A stretch of DNA of 64,000 nt from Pseudolabrys sp. (GCA_019689975.1 JADGGK010000008.1:1-64000); one strand, 5' to 3'. Shown: positions 47,075 to 56,945, counted from the first letter of the stretch. Translations and numbers: made by a program. The notes: a model not told the origin generated them from the sequence alone.

Positions 47075-47473
47075 TCAAGCGGGCTTGAAGTTCAGTGCCA
47101 CGCCGTTGATGCAATACCGTAGTCCGGTCGGAGGCGGCCCATCAGGGAAGACATGGCCGAGATGGCTGCCGCAGCGGCTGCAATGGACCTCGGTCCGTAT
47201 CATGCCATGGCTGGTGTCGGTCTCCGTTTCAACCGCACCCGGAATGGGATCGTTAAAGCTTGGCCAGCCCGTCCCGCTCTCGAACTTGCGCTTGGACGCG
47301 AACAGCGGCTGACTGCAGGCGGCGCAGTAGAAGGTTCCCGCCCGCTTCTCGTGCAGGAGCGCGCAACTGCCGGGCGGTTCCGTTCCATGTTCGCGCATGA
47401 TCGCATACTGCTCGGGCGTCAGGATCCTGCGCCATTCGGCCTCGCTGCGGGTTACCGGATAGGGCTTCGGCAT
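47075..47473 (-). CDS. msrB: Peptide-methionine (R)-S-oxide reductase
   Basis: Reduces methionine-R-sulfoxide in proteins. The product is 132 aa from the ATG at 47473, preceded by ACGAGGAG ten bases upstream; an ATG at 47500 would add nine residues. Zinc-binding CAAC (FYCAACSQPLF) and CSRC (VHCSRCGSHLGHVF) pairs are present, and GTGWPSFNDP forms the active site. The catalytic Cys is about 121 (GLRYCINGVAL). No fused MsrA domain. It sits just upstream of the ThDP enzyme gene on the same strand and could share its transcript. Confidence 0.95.
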   Translation of the reverse strand: MPKPYPVTRSEAEWRRILTPEQYAIMREHGTEPPGSCALLHEKRAGTFYCAACSQPLFASKRKFESGTGWPSFNDPIPGAVETETDTSHGMIRTEVHCSRCGSHLGHVFPDGPPPTGLRYCINGVALNFKPA

Positions 47474-47611
47474 CGCCAACATACTCCTCGTTTTTTTCAT
47501 TCATCCGCGGGGCGGGAGCGCTGCGCCGGGGGCCTCGCGTCTCGGTTCGATCGCCGACCGCACGCGTCGGGATAAACCCGGCGGCCTGCGCCGACCACCG
47601 GCGCCCGACCG

Positions 47612-48583
47612 CTATTTAATGGCGAGCGGGTTGACCGGCGAGCCCACCGCGCCAGTAATGGGAAGCGCCGGCGCGACGAACAAAAATTCGTAGACGCCGT
47701 CGGCGGCGCAATCGTCGGCCAGTTCCTTCACCTGAAAGATCTCCCCCATGGTCATGCCCATGATCGGGATCGTAATCCAATGCCAGGGCTGGTTGATGCC
47801 TTCTTCGCTCTCGTTCGGGCGCACCTCACAGCCCCAGGTATCCGTGGCAAGTGCCGCGAGTTCGGTCTTCTGGATAAATTCGAGCGTCTCGAAGGCGAGA
47901 CCGGGGGCATCGCCGCCGGGATAGCCGTCCCAGCTACCGAGTTTCTGGCAGCGTTCCATCATGCCGGTGCGCACGATAATGTAATCGCCGCGCCGGAGCG
48001 CGACGTTCTGCTTTTTCGCGGTATTGAAGAGGTCGTCGTTGGTGATTCCGTAGCCGTCGTCGAGCCATTCCACGCCTTTGTAGCGGGCGACATCAAGCAG
48101 CACGCCGCGACCCACCATCTTGTTCTTGGTCTTTTCAATGCCGCATTTCTGCGCGCCGGCGCTCGTCACCTCGCGGCAGTCGTAGCCGTTCCACATATAG
48201 TTTTCATAGAAGACGTGGCCGAGCCCGTCCCATTGCGTGCCGCACTGCAGCGGCATGGTCACCATGTCGTCGGCGGCGCGGATCCCTCGCTTGTCGAGCA
48301 CGCCGGCATAGGCGTCGGTGCCGGTGCGGAGCATGGTATGGATCGGGTTGGTCCGTCCCATCGCCGGATAGTTGCTCTTTGCACCCTGCGGGCCAGTGTG
48401 ATCAAAATTGAGCGCGAGCGAGATGACCTTGCCTTTTTTCACGAGCCGGGCGGCGGCGACGATGTCCTCGGGCGTCGTGTAATTGAGCGTGCCGATTTCG
48501 TCGTCGGGACCCCACTTGCCCCAGTTCTTGTATCGTTCGGCGGCCTTGCGCAGATCCTCTCGCGTGATCTTTCGAGCAGGCAT
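47612..48583 (-). CDS. Cyclase family protein (kynurenine-formamidase-like fold)
   Basis: A 323-aa protein of the cyclase/KynB-like fold. The metal motif normally HxGTHxDxPxH reads QCGTQWDGLGH (residues 113-123), with both early His changed to Gln and Asp119 and His123 kept. I believe such variants form a recognised subgroup. Other family parts are the WGPDDEIGTLNYTTPEDI opening, NKMVGRGVLLDVARYKGVEW, RRGDYIIVRTGMMERCQKL and ATDTWGCEVRPNESEEG. It has no signal peptide. The reaction is unknown. It is divergent from the TctC-type gene with 135 bases between the start codons. Confidence 0.86.
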   Translation of the reverse strand: MPARKITREDLRKAAERYKNWGKWGPDDEIGTLNYTTPEDIVAAARLVKKGKVISLALNFDHTGPQGAKSNYPAMGRTNPIHTMLRTGTDAYAGVLDKRGIRAADDMVTMPLQCGTQWDGLGHVFYENYMWNGYDCREVTSAGAQKCGIEKTKNKMVGRGVLLDVARYKGVEWLDDGYGITNDDLFNTAKKQNVALRRGDYIIVRTGMMERCQKLGSWDGYPGGDAPGLAFETLEFIQKTELAALATDTWGCEVRPNESEEGINQPWHWITIPIMGMTMGEIFQVKELADDCAADGVYEFLFVAPALPITGAVGSPVNPLAIK

Positions 48584-48718
48584 CGAATTTCCTCTGATGA
48601 AAAATAAGCATCGCTGCGGCGGCGAATTGAGCCTCGGCAGCGTCGGGAATGCAAGACCTGCTGGTCCAATGCCCCGACGCGTTGCTACGATAGAACCGCA
48701 ACCGTGCGGAGGATACCC

Positions 48719-49690
48719 ATGCGATCGCCGTTTGCTTTGGTTCTGAGCGCCGTCGCCCTGCTGGCCGCGGCAAGCCCCGTATCCGCGGCCGACTTTCCGG
48801 AGCGACCGGTCAAGCTAATCGTGCCATTTGCGCCTGCGGGGCCGACGGACGTCATGGCACGGCTCATCGCGCAGAAATTGTCTGACCGCTTCAAGCAGCA
48901 GTTCTATGTCGAGAACCACGCGGGAGCCGGCGGGAATATCGGCATGGCGATGGCTGCCAAAGCCGCCCCCGACGGCTACACGATCCTCGTCGCCAGTTCG
49001 AGCTTCGTGGTCAATCCGAGCCTTTACGCCCATAATCCCTATGATCCTTACAAGGATTTTGCCCCGGTCACACGGGCGGCAGCCACCCCCAATGTGCTGG
49101 TCGTGCACGACTCGATACCGGCAAGGTCGGTGAAAGAGCTTATCGCGCTCCTCAGCAAGGAGCCGGGCAAATACACCATCGCCAATCCCGGCATTGGCAC
49201 GACGCCGCAGCTCGCGGCCGAGTTGTTCAAGCTCAGTTTCAAGCTCGATGCCGCAAGCGTACCTTTCCAAGGCGCGGGGCCGGCGATGCAGTCGGCGATC
49301 GCCGGCCACACTCCGATCGCCTTCAGCGCCTTGCCTCCGGCCGCGCCGATGGTGCAAGCGGGGAAATTGCGCGCGCTCGCAGTCACCTCGGCCAAACGGT
49401 CCGCCGCCTTGCCCAACGTGCCGACCATGACCGAAGCCGGCGTTCCGGGGCAGGAATCCGAGACCATGCAGGGCATCTTCGTGCCCGCCGGCACGCCGCC
49501 GGCCATCGTCAAGCAACTGCACGATGCCATCGTCGAAGTGATGGCGCTGCCCGATGTCCAAGCCAAATGCGCGCAGCTTGGGTTCGACGTGGTGGCAGAC
49601 ACGCCCGAGGAATTCTCGGCCTATATCAGGAAAGAGGTGGAGAAGTGGGCGCGCGTCATCAGGGACGCGAAGATCCAGCAGATCCAGTGA
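48719..49690 (+). CDS. Tripartite tricarboxylate transporter binding protein (TctC/Bug family)
   Basis: A 323-aa periplasmic binding protein. Signal peptide MRSPFALVLSAVALLAAASPVSAA is followed by FPERPVKLIVPFAPAGPTDV and the Bug signature GAGGNIGMAMAAKAAPDGYT. The GKLRALAVTSAKRSAALPNV and VPGQESETMQGIFVPAGTPP segments are conserved. The ATG at 48719 is chosen because GGAGGA lies six bases upstream; an in-frame GTG 15 bases earlier is inside that site. No TctA or TctB membrane genes are present, the common orphan situation for this family. Ligand unknown; transcribed towards the CocE-like gene, 123 bases away. Confidence 0.93.
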   Translation: MRSPFALVLSAVALLAAASPVSAADFPERPVKLIVPFAPAGPTDVMARLIAQKLSDRFKQQFYVENHAGAGGNIGMAMAAKAAPDGYTILVASSSFVVNPSLYAHNPYDPYKDFAPVTRAAATPNVLVVHDSIPARSVKELIALLSKEPGKYTIANPGIGTTPQLAAELFKLSFKLDAASVPFQGAGPAMQSAIAGHTPIAFSALPPAAPMVQAGKLRALAVTSAKRSAALPNVPTMTEAGVPGQESETMQGIFVPAGTPPAIVKQLHDAIVEVMALPDVQAKCAQLGFDVVADTPEEFSAYIRKEVEKWARVIRDAKIQQIQ

Positions 49691-49812
49691 CCTCGGATTC
49701 GCCCGTGCCCGCGCAAGTCGGCAAGATTAGTTCGCAAACACGCGGCGCATTGCATGCGTCGTCCTGCGCCGACCTGTGTCGAGTTCTCGCCTCGCCTTGT
49801 TGAGCTGCATCC

Positions 49813-51450
49813 ATGATCGACGACATCGTCTCGATCACCGTGCGCGACGGCACCCCGATCGCGGCACGGATCTATCGTCCCGAAGGGTCCGGACCTTATC
49901 CGGCCTTGCTGGCGGCGTCGCCCTATCGCTTCGACAACAACCGCTTGCCGGCAAGCGCGCAATTTCTCTGGCGCGAAACCGGGCCCATCGCATGGTACGT
50001 CGAACAAGGTTACGCCTATGTGCACATGGACGTGCGCGGCAGCGGACGCTCCGGCGGCGTGTTCGAATTCATGGGCAAGAACGAGCAGGCAGACCTTTAT
50101 GACGTGATTGAGTGGATCGGCAGGCAAACGTGGTGCAACGGCAAGGTTGGCGGCATCGGACAGTCCTATTACTGCATGCTGCAATGGTTTATGGGCGCCT
50201 TGGCGCCGCCGAGTCTGGCGTGTCTTGCCGCACACGACGGTCTTGCCGACGTCTATCGCGCGGGTGTGTATCACGGCGGCATTCCTTGCGATTTCTTCCC
50301 GGGCTACTGGTGGTACCAGAACCGCTTCATCAACCGCTTCCCCGCCGAGGGCCCGGCGCGGGAGCAGACGACGGATCTCGGGGCTCTATGTGCCGCGCAT
50401 CCGCTGTTCGACGATTTTTGGCGCGAACGCAGTGCCCGGGAGGTACTCGAGCGGATCAAGGTTCCTCTCTATTCGAGCGGCGTCTGGGGCAAGATCCAAC
50501 TGCATACACGCGGCAACATCGACGGCTATGCCCTCGCGCAGGGACCGAAGAAACTGCGCATGTCGGGAGCGCCGAACGCCTGGGCGGCGGCGGCCGAATT
50601 CGCTAGCGTCGACTTCCACAAACGCGTGATGCTGCCCTTCTACGACTACTATCTCAAAGGCATCAGCACCGATTATCCCTCGCGCCCCAACGTGGAATAC
50701 GCCGTGCGCGGCACGAACATCGTGCGGAGTGCGGAGAGTTGGCCGCCGCCGGGAACGAAATACGTGCGCTGGCTGTTGAACGGATTGCCGACGGGCAGCG
50801 TGGTGTCACTCAACGATGGCGGGCTGGCACCGCAGCCCGCGAGCGGTCCTGCGGCGACCACCTACCACTATCCGGATCCCGGCTGGGTTGCGGGCGTGGT
50901 CGGGTTCGGCCCGGAAGGACCCCGCGGCGGCTTCGACCCGGTACGGCGCGTTCTCACTTTCACCAGCGCGCCGCTTGCGAAAGACATGGAGATCGCCGGC
51001 CCCGGCAAGGTGGTTCTCTATGCATCGTCGACGGCGCGCGACACCGATTTCTTCATCAAGCTATCGGACCAATTTCCGCAATCGGCCGAGGATCGCGCGA
51101 AAGGGGGCAATCCGCTCGCCGAACTCATAACGCGCGGATGGCTGCGCGCCTCGCATCGTGCACTCGACCCGGAACGCTCGACCGACGTCGTCCCTTATCA
51201 TAGCCACACCGCCCCGCAGCCGCTTACGCCGGGCGAGATCTACAAGTTCGAGATCAGCCTCGAGCCCATGGCCTATCTCGTTAAGGCAGGACATCGCCTG
51301 CGGCTCGAGATTGTCAATGGCGATTCGCCCGTCAGCGAACAGCTCTGGGTGCATTATTACCGGCCCGACAAGATCGGCGCCGACACCATTCATCATGACA
51401 CCGCCCACCCGTCGGCGCTGCTCCTGCCCATCAGCGGGGCTGGAGCATGA
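49813..51450 (+). CDS. CocE/NonD-type alpha/beta hydrolase, catalytic Asp and His apparently missing
   Basis: A 545-aa protein with the X-Pro dipeptidyl-peptidase (S15)/cocaine-esterase layout. An alpha/beta-hydrolase domain (VHMDVRGSGRSGGVFEFMG) carries the nucleophile elbow GGIGQSYYCMLQW with Ser118. A C-terminal jelly-roll domain follows from about 330 (DPVRRVLTFTSAPLAKDMEI, EISLEPMAYLVKAGHRLRLE). Where relatives have the catalytic Asp (GGWFD-like), this one reads SSGVWGKIQ (about 222-229). Where they have GPWxH it reads SGAPNAW (251-257). So only the Ser seems kept. It may have another activity or use other residues. No signal peptide. Lies between the TctC-type and MFS genes. Confidence 0.84.
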   Translation: MIDDIVSITVRDGTPIAARIYRPEGSGPYPALLAASPYRFDNNRLPASAQFLWRETGPIAWYVEQGYAYVHMDVRGSGRSGGVFEFMGKNEQADLYDVIEWIGRQTWCNGKVGGIGQSYYCMLQWFMGALAPPSLACLAAHDGLADVYRAGVYHGGIPCDFFPGYWWYQNRFINRFPAEGPAREQTTDLGALCAAHPLFDDFWRERSAREVLERIKVPLYSSGVWGKIQLHTRGNIDGYALAQGPKKLRMSGAPNAWAAAAEFASVDFHKRVMLPFYDYYLKGISTDYPSRPNVEYAVRGTNIVRSAESWPPPGTKYVRWLLNGLPTGSVVSLNDGGLAPQPASGPAATTYHYPDPGWVAGVVGFGPEGPRGGFDPVRRVLTFTSAPLAKDMEIAGPGKVVLYASSTARDTDFFIKLSDQFPQSAEDRAKGGNPLAELITRGWLRASHRALDPERSTDVVPYHSHTAPQPLTPGEIYKFEISLEPMAYLVKAGHRLRLEIVNGDSPVSEQLWVHYYRPDKIGADTIHHDTAHPSALLLPISGAGA

Positions 51451-51547
51451 TGCGGGGCCGCTTCTCAATGCCCAGGGTCTCGCATAGCATGCTGGCGCCG
51501 CGGCGGCGGCTGTCCATGGGGGGCGGCAATTCCGGGGGGAGGACGAA

Positions 51548-52909
51548 ATGGCGGAGCAACCGGTCGTCGAGGTTTCGCGCTTGCTCGATCAGCGCGGTTT
51601 GTGCTCGTTCCACTACAATCTGATCTTCTGGTCCGTGCTGCTGTCGTTGATCGACGGCTACGACATTGCGGCGATCGCATTTGCGGCACCGCATTTGATC
51701 CGGGAATGGGGTCTGCGGCCCGGCGGGCTGGGGCCCGTGTTCAGCGCCAGTCTGATCGGCATCCTGTTCGGTTCGGCCTTGTTCGGCTGGGTGGGCGACC
51801 GTTTCGGCCGCAAAGCGGCCTTGCTCGTCTCGAACATGTGGTTCGGTGTCTTCACTCTGGCCGCCGCCTGGTCGACCAATCTTGATCAACTGTTCTGGCT
51901 GCGGCTTCTTGCCGGCCTCGGCATCGGCGGCGTCATCCCCAACGTCGTTGCCATCAACAGCGAGTCGTCCTCGCGCCGATATCGCGCGACGCTCGCATCG
52001 ATCGCCGTCGGCTTCGTACCGATCGGCGGCGCCCTTCCGGGGCTGGTCGCCGGCGCATGGGTGCCGACGCACGGCTGGCCGATTCTGTTCACGCTGGGCG
52101 GCGTCATTCCGATCATTCTTGCGTTGATCGGCCTGTTCACCCTGCCCGAGTCGATCAAGTTCATGGCACTGCATGAAAGCCAGCGTCGCAAGATGGAACG
52201 CACCATCGCCGCCCTCGACCCCGACTTCCGGGTACCGCCGAACGCCAAATTCGTGATCGAGGACGAGCAGCAATTTCCCGGCTTCAACCCCGTCTATCTG
52301 TTCCGTCAGGGGCTGTGGCTCATCACGCCGCTGTTGTGGCTGCTGTTCGCGCTCAATCTGATGGGCTATTTTTTCCTCCTGTCGTGGACGCCGACCTTGA
52401 TGCAGGTGCTGAAGCTGCCGTCGTCGGTTGGGGCCCTCGCCGGTTCCATGATCCAGGTCGGCGGGACGGTCGGCTCGCTTTTGCTCGCGCGGTGGTTCGA
52501 CAAATATCGGTTCTTTGCCATCGCGGTCGTGTTTGTGGTCACGGTGCCGATTGTTGCATCGATCGGCTATGCGGGCCTCACGTCGACGGCGGCACTCGCG
52601 CTTGCAACTTTTTTCGCCGGCTTCTGCGTGCTCGGTATCCAAACCGGCATCAACGTGGCGGGCGCATTGGTCTATCCCACGTCGCTGCGGGCGAACGGCT
52701 CCGGCTGGGAATTGGGCGTCGGTCGGGTCGGCTCGATTATCGGGCCGCTCGTCGGCGCGCTATTTGTCGGATTGCCGGTGGAGAAACTCTACATGTGGTC
52801 CGCTCTGCCCTTCGCGGCGGGCGCCGTCGTATGTTTCGCAATTTGGAAGCTCAACGAAGCAAGACTCCAGGCGCGACCCGAGCTTGGCGCTGCGCAGGCG
52901 GCCGCGTGA
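51548..52909 (+). CDS. MFS transporter, aromatic-acid (AAHS) type
   Basis: A 453-aa inner-membrane symporter with 12 predicted segments. The AAHS-family signature DGYDIAAIAFAAPHLIREWG lies in the first segment, and the loop 2-3 motif is GDRFGRKAALL. Segment 4 holds LRLLAGLGIGGVIPNVVA. The second half includes NVAGALVYPTSLRANGSGWELGVGRVGSI, typical of PcaK-like proteins. The start has a purine-rich ribosome-binding site (GGGGGGAGGA) upstream. The substrate is probably an aromatic or similar organic acid, but none can be named. Same strand as the CocE-like gene, about 100 bases downstream. Confidence 0.93.
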   Translation: MAEQPVVEVSRLLDQRGLCSFHYNLIFWSVLLSLIDGYDIAAIAFAAPHLIREWGLRPGGLGPVFSASLIGILFGSALFGWVGDRFGRKAALLVSNMWFGVFTLAAAWSTNLDQLFWLRLLAGLGIGGVIPNVVAINSESSSRRYRATLASIAVGFVPIGGALPGLVAGAWVPTHGWPILFTLGGVIPIILALIGLFTLPESIKFMALHESQRRKMERTIAALDPDFRVPPNAKFVIEDEQQFPGFNPVYLFRQGLWLITPLLWLLFALNLMGYFFLLSWTPTLMQVLKLPSSVGALAGSMIQVGGTVGSLLLARWFDKYRFFAIAVVFVVTVPIVASIGYAGLTSTAALALATFFAGFCVLGIQTGINVAGALVYPTSLRANGSGWELGVGRVGSIIGPLVGALFVGLPVEKLYMWSALPFAAGAVVCFAIWKLNEARLQARPELGAAQAAA

Positions 52910-52936
52910 GCGGCGCCCAACCTCGGCGGTCAGGCG

Positions 52937-54025
52937 CTAAAACGGCTCGTAATCGCGCAGCGCCGGTATAACTTTCTCGCCGAACAGGCGTATCGATCGC
53001 ATCAGGTCGGCTTCGGGCAGGTCGGAGAAGTTGAACTCGCCCATGCAGACGTTATAAACGCCTGCCTCCGCGGTCTTGCGAATCTTCGCGGCCACCGTCT
53101 CGGGCGAACCGATGAACACAAGATCGTGCTTCATCAGATAGTCGGGATCGAACAGATTGGCCATGATTTCCGATGCGCCTGGCTCGCCGCGACCGATGAA
53201 TTTCCTGGCATGCTCGCGCACGCGGTCTTCGAATGTCTCGCCCGGCTTCGGCTTCGGAAGAAAACCTTCATAGGCGCGCGCGGCGCGCTTCAGCGCCACC
53301 TCGAGCGCCCTGTCATCGTTCTCGTCAACATAGATGATCGTGCAATAGGCGATCTTCGGCTTGTTCGGCCATCCCGCCTTCGCCCACGCGTCGAGGAAAA
53401 CGCGGTATCGCGGCGCCGCATCGGCGCGCGGATAAACCAGAAAGTAGCCGGGATTGACGCCGTTCTTGGCACAAAACGCGAGAGTCTGGGGATCGCGGCT
53501 CATCATCCACAGCGGGGGATGCGGCTTCTGCAGCGGCCGAACCGCCAGTTCCGCCGCCTCTGTTCTGTGGTTCTCGCCGTGAAACGAAAATGGCTGCTGT
53601 TCCCCGAAAGCGGCACGGATATAGTCTACAAATTCGAGCGTTGGCGATTTGCGAAAATTGTAATCAACCCCGAACGGCTTAAAATAATCGGGGCTGATGC
53701 CCGGCACCAGTCCGAGCTCAAGCCGTCCGCCCAACATTTGATCCACGATCGCGATCTCCTCCGCGAGCCGCAGAGGATGATAAAGCGGCACAATGTACCC
53801 CATCGGTCCGACCCGCATGCGCTTCGTATGCGCGCCCGCACCAACGGCATAGAGACTGGGCGACGACATCCAGCTTTCATCGGGCCGGAAGTGGTGCTCG
53901 ACACAAAAGGAATAATCGAAGCCAAGCGCGTCGCAGAGCGCAAGCTCGCGCCACAATTGCAAATAGCGCTCGTGCGGCGTCATGCCGGGTTTTGCCCAAA
54001 CATGCGAGAAATGCGCAAATTTCAT
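52937..54025 (-). CDS. LLM-class flavin-dependent oxidoreductase
   Basis: A 362-aa luciferase-like monooxygenase with a TIM-barrel fold using reduced flavin. Typical parts are CDALGFDYSFCVEHHFRPDE, MRVGPMGYIVPLYHPLRLAE, IAIVDQMLGGRLELGLVPGI and PLQKPHPPLWMMSRDPQTLA. The start is the ATG at 54025, with GGGAGA upstream; 15 additional in-frame codons reach 54070. It probably needs a flavin reductase partner, which is not adjacent. Substrate unknown. It is convergent with the MFS gene and divergent from the amine oxidase gene. Confidence 0.92.
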   Translation of the reverse strand: MKFAHFSHVWAKPGMTPHERYLQLWRELALCDALGFDYSFCVEHHFRPDESWMSSPSLYAVGAGAHTKRMRVGPMGYIVPLYHPLRLAEEIAIVDQMLGGRLELGLVPGISPDYFKPFGVDYNFRKSPTLEFVDYIRAAFGEQQPFSFHGENHRTEAAELAVRPLQKPHPPLWMMSRDPQTLAFCAKNGVNPGYFLVYPRADAAPRYRVFLDAWAKAGWPNKPKIAYCTIIYVDENDDRALEVALKRAARAYEGFLPKPKPGETFEDRVREHARKFIGRGEPGASEIMANLFDPDYLMKHDLVFIGSPETVAAKIRKTAEAGVYNVCMGEFNFSDLPEADLMRSIRLFGEKVIPALRDYEPF

Positions 54026-54165
54026 TGCCGCCGTCTCCCGAATGACCTTTGTGTGGCTTAACCGAGCCAACCGCCGATGCCAAGCCTCGGGTACTGATCA
54101 GACTTTGGTGGGCAGTCTCCCGTTTTTCGCTTGCGCAGACGTGCGTCGATAATAGATTGCCGCAC

Positions 54166-55401
54166 ATGGCAAATGGCGATGTCGATGTCGTGGTGATCGG
54201 CGGTGGCGCGGCCGGCATCGCGGCGACGCGTCGGCTGCAAGAGGCCGGCGTGCGCTGTAGACTTATCGAGGCGCGCGCGCGGCTTGGCGGGCGCGCGTTT
54301 ACGGCGACCTGTGGTGGTTACCCGCTCGATCTCGGCTGCGGCTGGCTTCACTCGGCCGATCGCAATCCCTGGGTCGCAATTGCCGAATCGCAAGGCCGTA
54401 CGCTCGACAAGACGCCGCCGCCATGGGCCGAAAAACCGTCATTGCCCCACGGCTTTCCGATCGAGGAGCAGGAGCAATTCATCGACGCATTGAATGCCTT
54501 CTTCGATCGCGTGCGCGCGTCGGGAAATGGACCCGACCGGCCGGCCTCCGAACTGCTGGAACCGGGTTGCCGCTGGAACGGCCTGATCGGCGCAATCAAT
54601 ACCTACATTAGCGGCGTAGAATTGCCTTTGGTGTCGGCGCACGATCTCAACAACTATGGTGCCACCAATGTCAACTGGCGAATTGTCGAAGGCTACGGCG
54701 CGACCATCGTCGCGCACGGAGCGGAATTGCCGGTAACGCTCGAATGCGCCGCGCGCGTCATCGACCATAGCGGTACGCGTCTCAGGATCGAGACCGAACG
54801 CGGCACGCTTGCAGCGGATCAGGTGATCATCACGGTCCCGACGGACCTCCTCGCCGATGAGACGCTCAGATTTGCGCCCGCACTGCCGGCAAAGATCGAG
54901 GCCGCTCGGGGTCTCCCGCTCGGACTTGCCGACAAATTGTTTATCGCGCTGCGGCACGCCGAAGAGTTTCCCAAGGACAGCCGGGTGTTCGGCCGTACCG
55001 ACCGCGTCGAGACTGGCGCCTACCACCTACGCCCGTTCGGACGGCCGATGATCGAAGCCTATCTTGGCGGCCGCAACGCCGCCTGCCTCGAAGCAGGCGG
55101 CGACAATGCCTTTTTCGATTTTGCGGTTGGCGAACTCACGGGCATCTTCGGCAACGCATTCGCCAAGCGCCTGACCCCACTCCGCATTCATCGCTGGGGC
55201 CAGGACCCTTTCGCGCGCGGTTCCTACTCCTCCGCATTGCCGGATCATGCGGGCGACCGCGCCAAGCTTGCCGCGCCGGTCGACAACCGCCTGTTTTTCG
55301 CCGGCGAGGCCTGTTCGCCGCACGATTTTTCCACCGCCCACGGCGCATATCTGACGGGTCTGTCGGCCGCGGAAGCGGTGTTGGCAGCGCGCGCAACGTA
55401 A
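54166..55401 (+). CDS. FAD-dependent amine oxidase family protein
   Basis: A 411-aa flavin monoamine oxidase-like enzyme. It shows the FAD-binding VVVIGGGAAGIAATRRLQEA, the second FAD contact LIEARARLGGRAFT, a mid-domain segment with QVIITVPTDLLADETLRFAP, and the closing motif FFAGEACSPHDFSTAHGAYL. Starting at the ATG at 54166 gives a normal N-terminus; the frame opens 117 bases earlier within the divergent promoter region. No signal peptide. The amine substrate cannot be predicted. The next gene, an MFS transporter, converges on it with only a few bases between. Confidence 0.9.
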   Translation: MANGDVDVVVIGGGAAGIAATRRLQEAGVRCRLIEARARLGGRAFTATCGGYPLDLGCGWLHSADRNPWVAIAESQGRTLDKTPPPWAEKPSLPHGFPIEEQEQFIDALNAFFDRVRASGNGPDRPASELLEPGCRWNGLIGAINTYISGVELPLVSAHDLNNYGATNVNWRIVEGYGATIVAHGAELPVTLECAARVIDHSGTRLRIETERGTLAADQVIITVPTDLLADETLRFAPALPAKIEAARGLPLGLADKLFIALRHAEEFPKDSRVFGRTDRVETGAYHLRPFGRPMIEAYLGGRNAACLEAGGDNAFFDFAVGELTGIFGNAFAKRLTPLRIHRWGQDPFARGSYSSALPDHAGDRAKLAAPVDNRLFFAGEACSPHDFSTAHGAYLTGLSAAEAVLAARAT

Positions 55402-55407
55402 ATCGGG

Positions 55408-56838
55408 TTAGTCGGCATCAACGAAGGTCAACGGCCTTGCCACCGCCTCGAGCGGCTTGCGTTCGGCCGCAATCCCCCAGCGCCAGGCGATGAGACCGGC
55501 AAGGATCATCAACACGCTGCCGAGAAGATAGCCGGCGGACACGCTCAGGCGCGAGCCGGTGTCGATCAATACGCCGAACAAGGCCGGGGCAACAACGCCG
55601 CCGATGCCGGTACCAATCGCATAAAAGAAAGCGATCGCGAGGGCCCGTATTTCGAGCGGGAAGATCTCGCTTGCGGTGAGATAAGCCGAGCTTGCCGCGG
55701 CCGACGCGAAAAAGAACACCACCATCCACGCAAGCGTCAGCGTGTCTGCGTCAATCAATCGGCACGAGAACAAAACACCTACTCCGGCCAGCAACAAACC
55801 GGAGATGATATAAGTTAAAGCGATCATCGATCGGCGGCCTAGCGTGTCGAAAAGGCGACCGATTAGCACCGGCCCGAGAAAATTTCCCGCTGCGAAGGGC
55901 AGAAGATACCAACCGACCCGGTCGGAGGGCACGTCATAGAAATCGGTGAGCACCAGCGCGAAAGTGAAAAAGATGGCGTTATAGAAAAATGCCTGCGCCG
56001 CCATCAAGGCGAGCGCAACCCCGGTACGCCGCGGATGACGGGAGAACAATGTCTGTGCCACCTCCCACAGCGGCGTCGAGGTGCGAGTACGTAGTCGTGC
56101 GCGCGGCAGATCTTTTGCCGGCGGGAGAGTCGCAAAATCCGCTTCGATCGCCTCGACCACGCGGTTGGCTTCGGCGGCGCGACCGTGGGTCATCAGCCAA
56201 CGAGGACTCTCGGGCAGCCAGAACCGCATGAAGAAGATAACCAGCGCCAGGCCTGCGCCGATCAGAAAAGCCATTCGCCAGCCAAGGTCGGGGGCGACGT
56301 GGCGCGGATCGAGCAGCACCAGCGAGCCGAGCGCGCCCATCGCCGCCCCCACCCAGAAGCTGCCATTGATGCAAAGGTCGCTCCAGCCGCGAACACGCGC
56401 CGGGATCAGCTCCTGAATCGCGGAGTTTATTGCGGCATATTCGCCGCCGATTCCCGCACCGGTCACGAAGCGGAATAGGGAAAAACTCCCGACATTCCAT
56501 GACAGGGCCGTTGCCGCGGTGGCGATGAGGTAAACCGTCAGCGTCGTGAAAAACAGTTTTTTGCGGCCGAGCCGGTCGGTAAGCCAGCCGAAGAACAAAG
56601 CGCCCAGGACAGCGCCGGCGAGATAAGCGCTCGACGCGAGACCCACATCCGTATTGGTGAACTTGAGTGTCGGGCTTTCCTTCAGCGCGCCGGCGAGAGC
56701 GCCGGCAAGCGTCACTTCGAGCCCGTCGAGAATCCAGGTGATTCCGAGCGCCGCCACCACAAGCGTGTGGAACCGACCCCAAGGCAGCCGGTCGAGCCGC
56801 GCCGGGATGTCGCTTTCAATGATCTCGTCAGACGCCAT
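55408..56838 (-). CDS. MFS transporter, sugar/organic-acid type
   Basis: A 476-aa membrane protein with 12 predicted segments. Motifs are LDGLEVTLAGALAGALKESP in the first segment, FFGWLTDRLGRKKLFFTTLT in loop 2-3, ESPRWLMTHGRAAEANRVVE in the central loop (the PESPRWL motif of this superfamily) and GRLFDTLGRRSMIALTYIIS in loop 8-9. The family resembles niacin/benzoate-type porters. Substrate unknown. It faces the small membrane protein gene across about 107 bases. Confidence 0.92.
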   Translation of the reverse strand: MASDEIIESDIPARLDRLPWGRFHTLVVAALGITWILDGLEVTLAGALAGALKESPTLKFTNTDVGLASSAYLAGAVLGALFFGWLTDRLGRKKLFFTTLTVYLIATAATALSWNVGSFSLFRFVTGAGIGGEYAAINSAIQELIPARVRGWSDLCINGSFWVGAAMGALGSLVLLDPRHVAPDLGWRMAFLIGAGLALVIFFMRFWLPESPRWLMTHGRAAEANRVVEAIEADFATLPPAKDLPRARLRTRTSTPLWEVAQTLFSRHPRRTGVALALMAAQAFFYNAIFFTFALVLTDFYDVPSDRVGWYLLPFAAGNFLGPVLIGRLFDTLGRRSMIALTYIISGLLLAGVGVLFSCRLIDADTLTLAWMVVFFFASAAASSAYLTASEIFPLEIRALAIAFFYAIGTGIGGVVAPALFGVLIDTGSRLSVSAGYLLGSVLMILAGLIAWRWGIAAERKPLEAVARPLTFVDAD

Positions 56839-56945
56839 CGCGGGCCTCGTCGCTCGCCCAGGTTAAACGCGCCGGCGGCCGACACCGTTCACCATGCTTG
56901 GCGCGGAAGCGTAACGGCGATAGTGTCGACCGCACAGGCCTCCCC

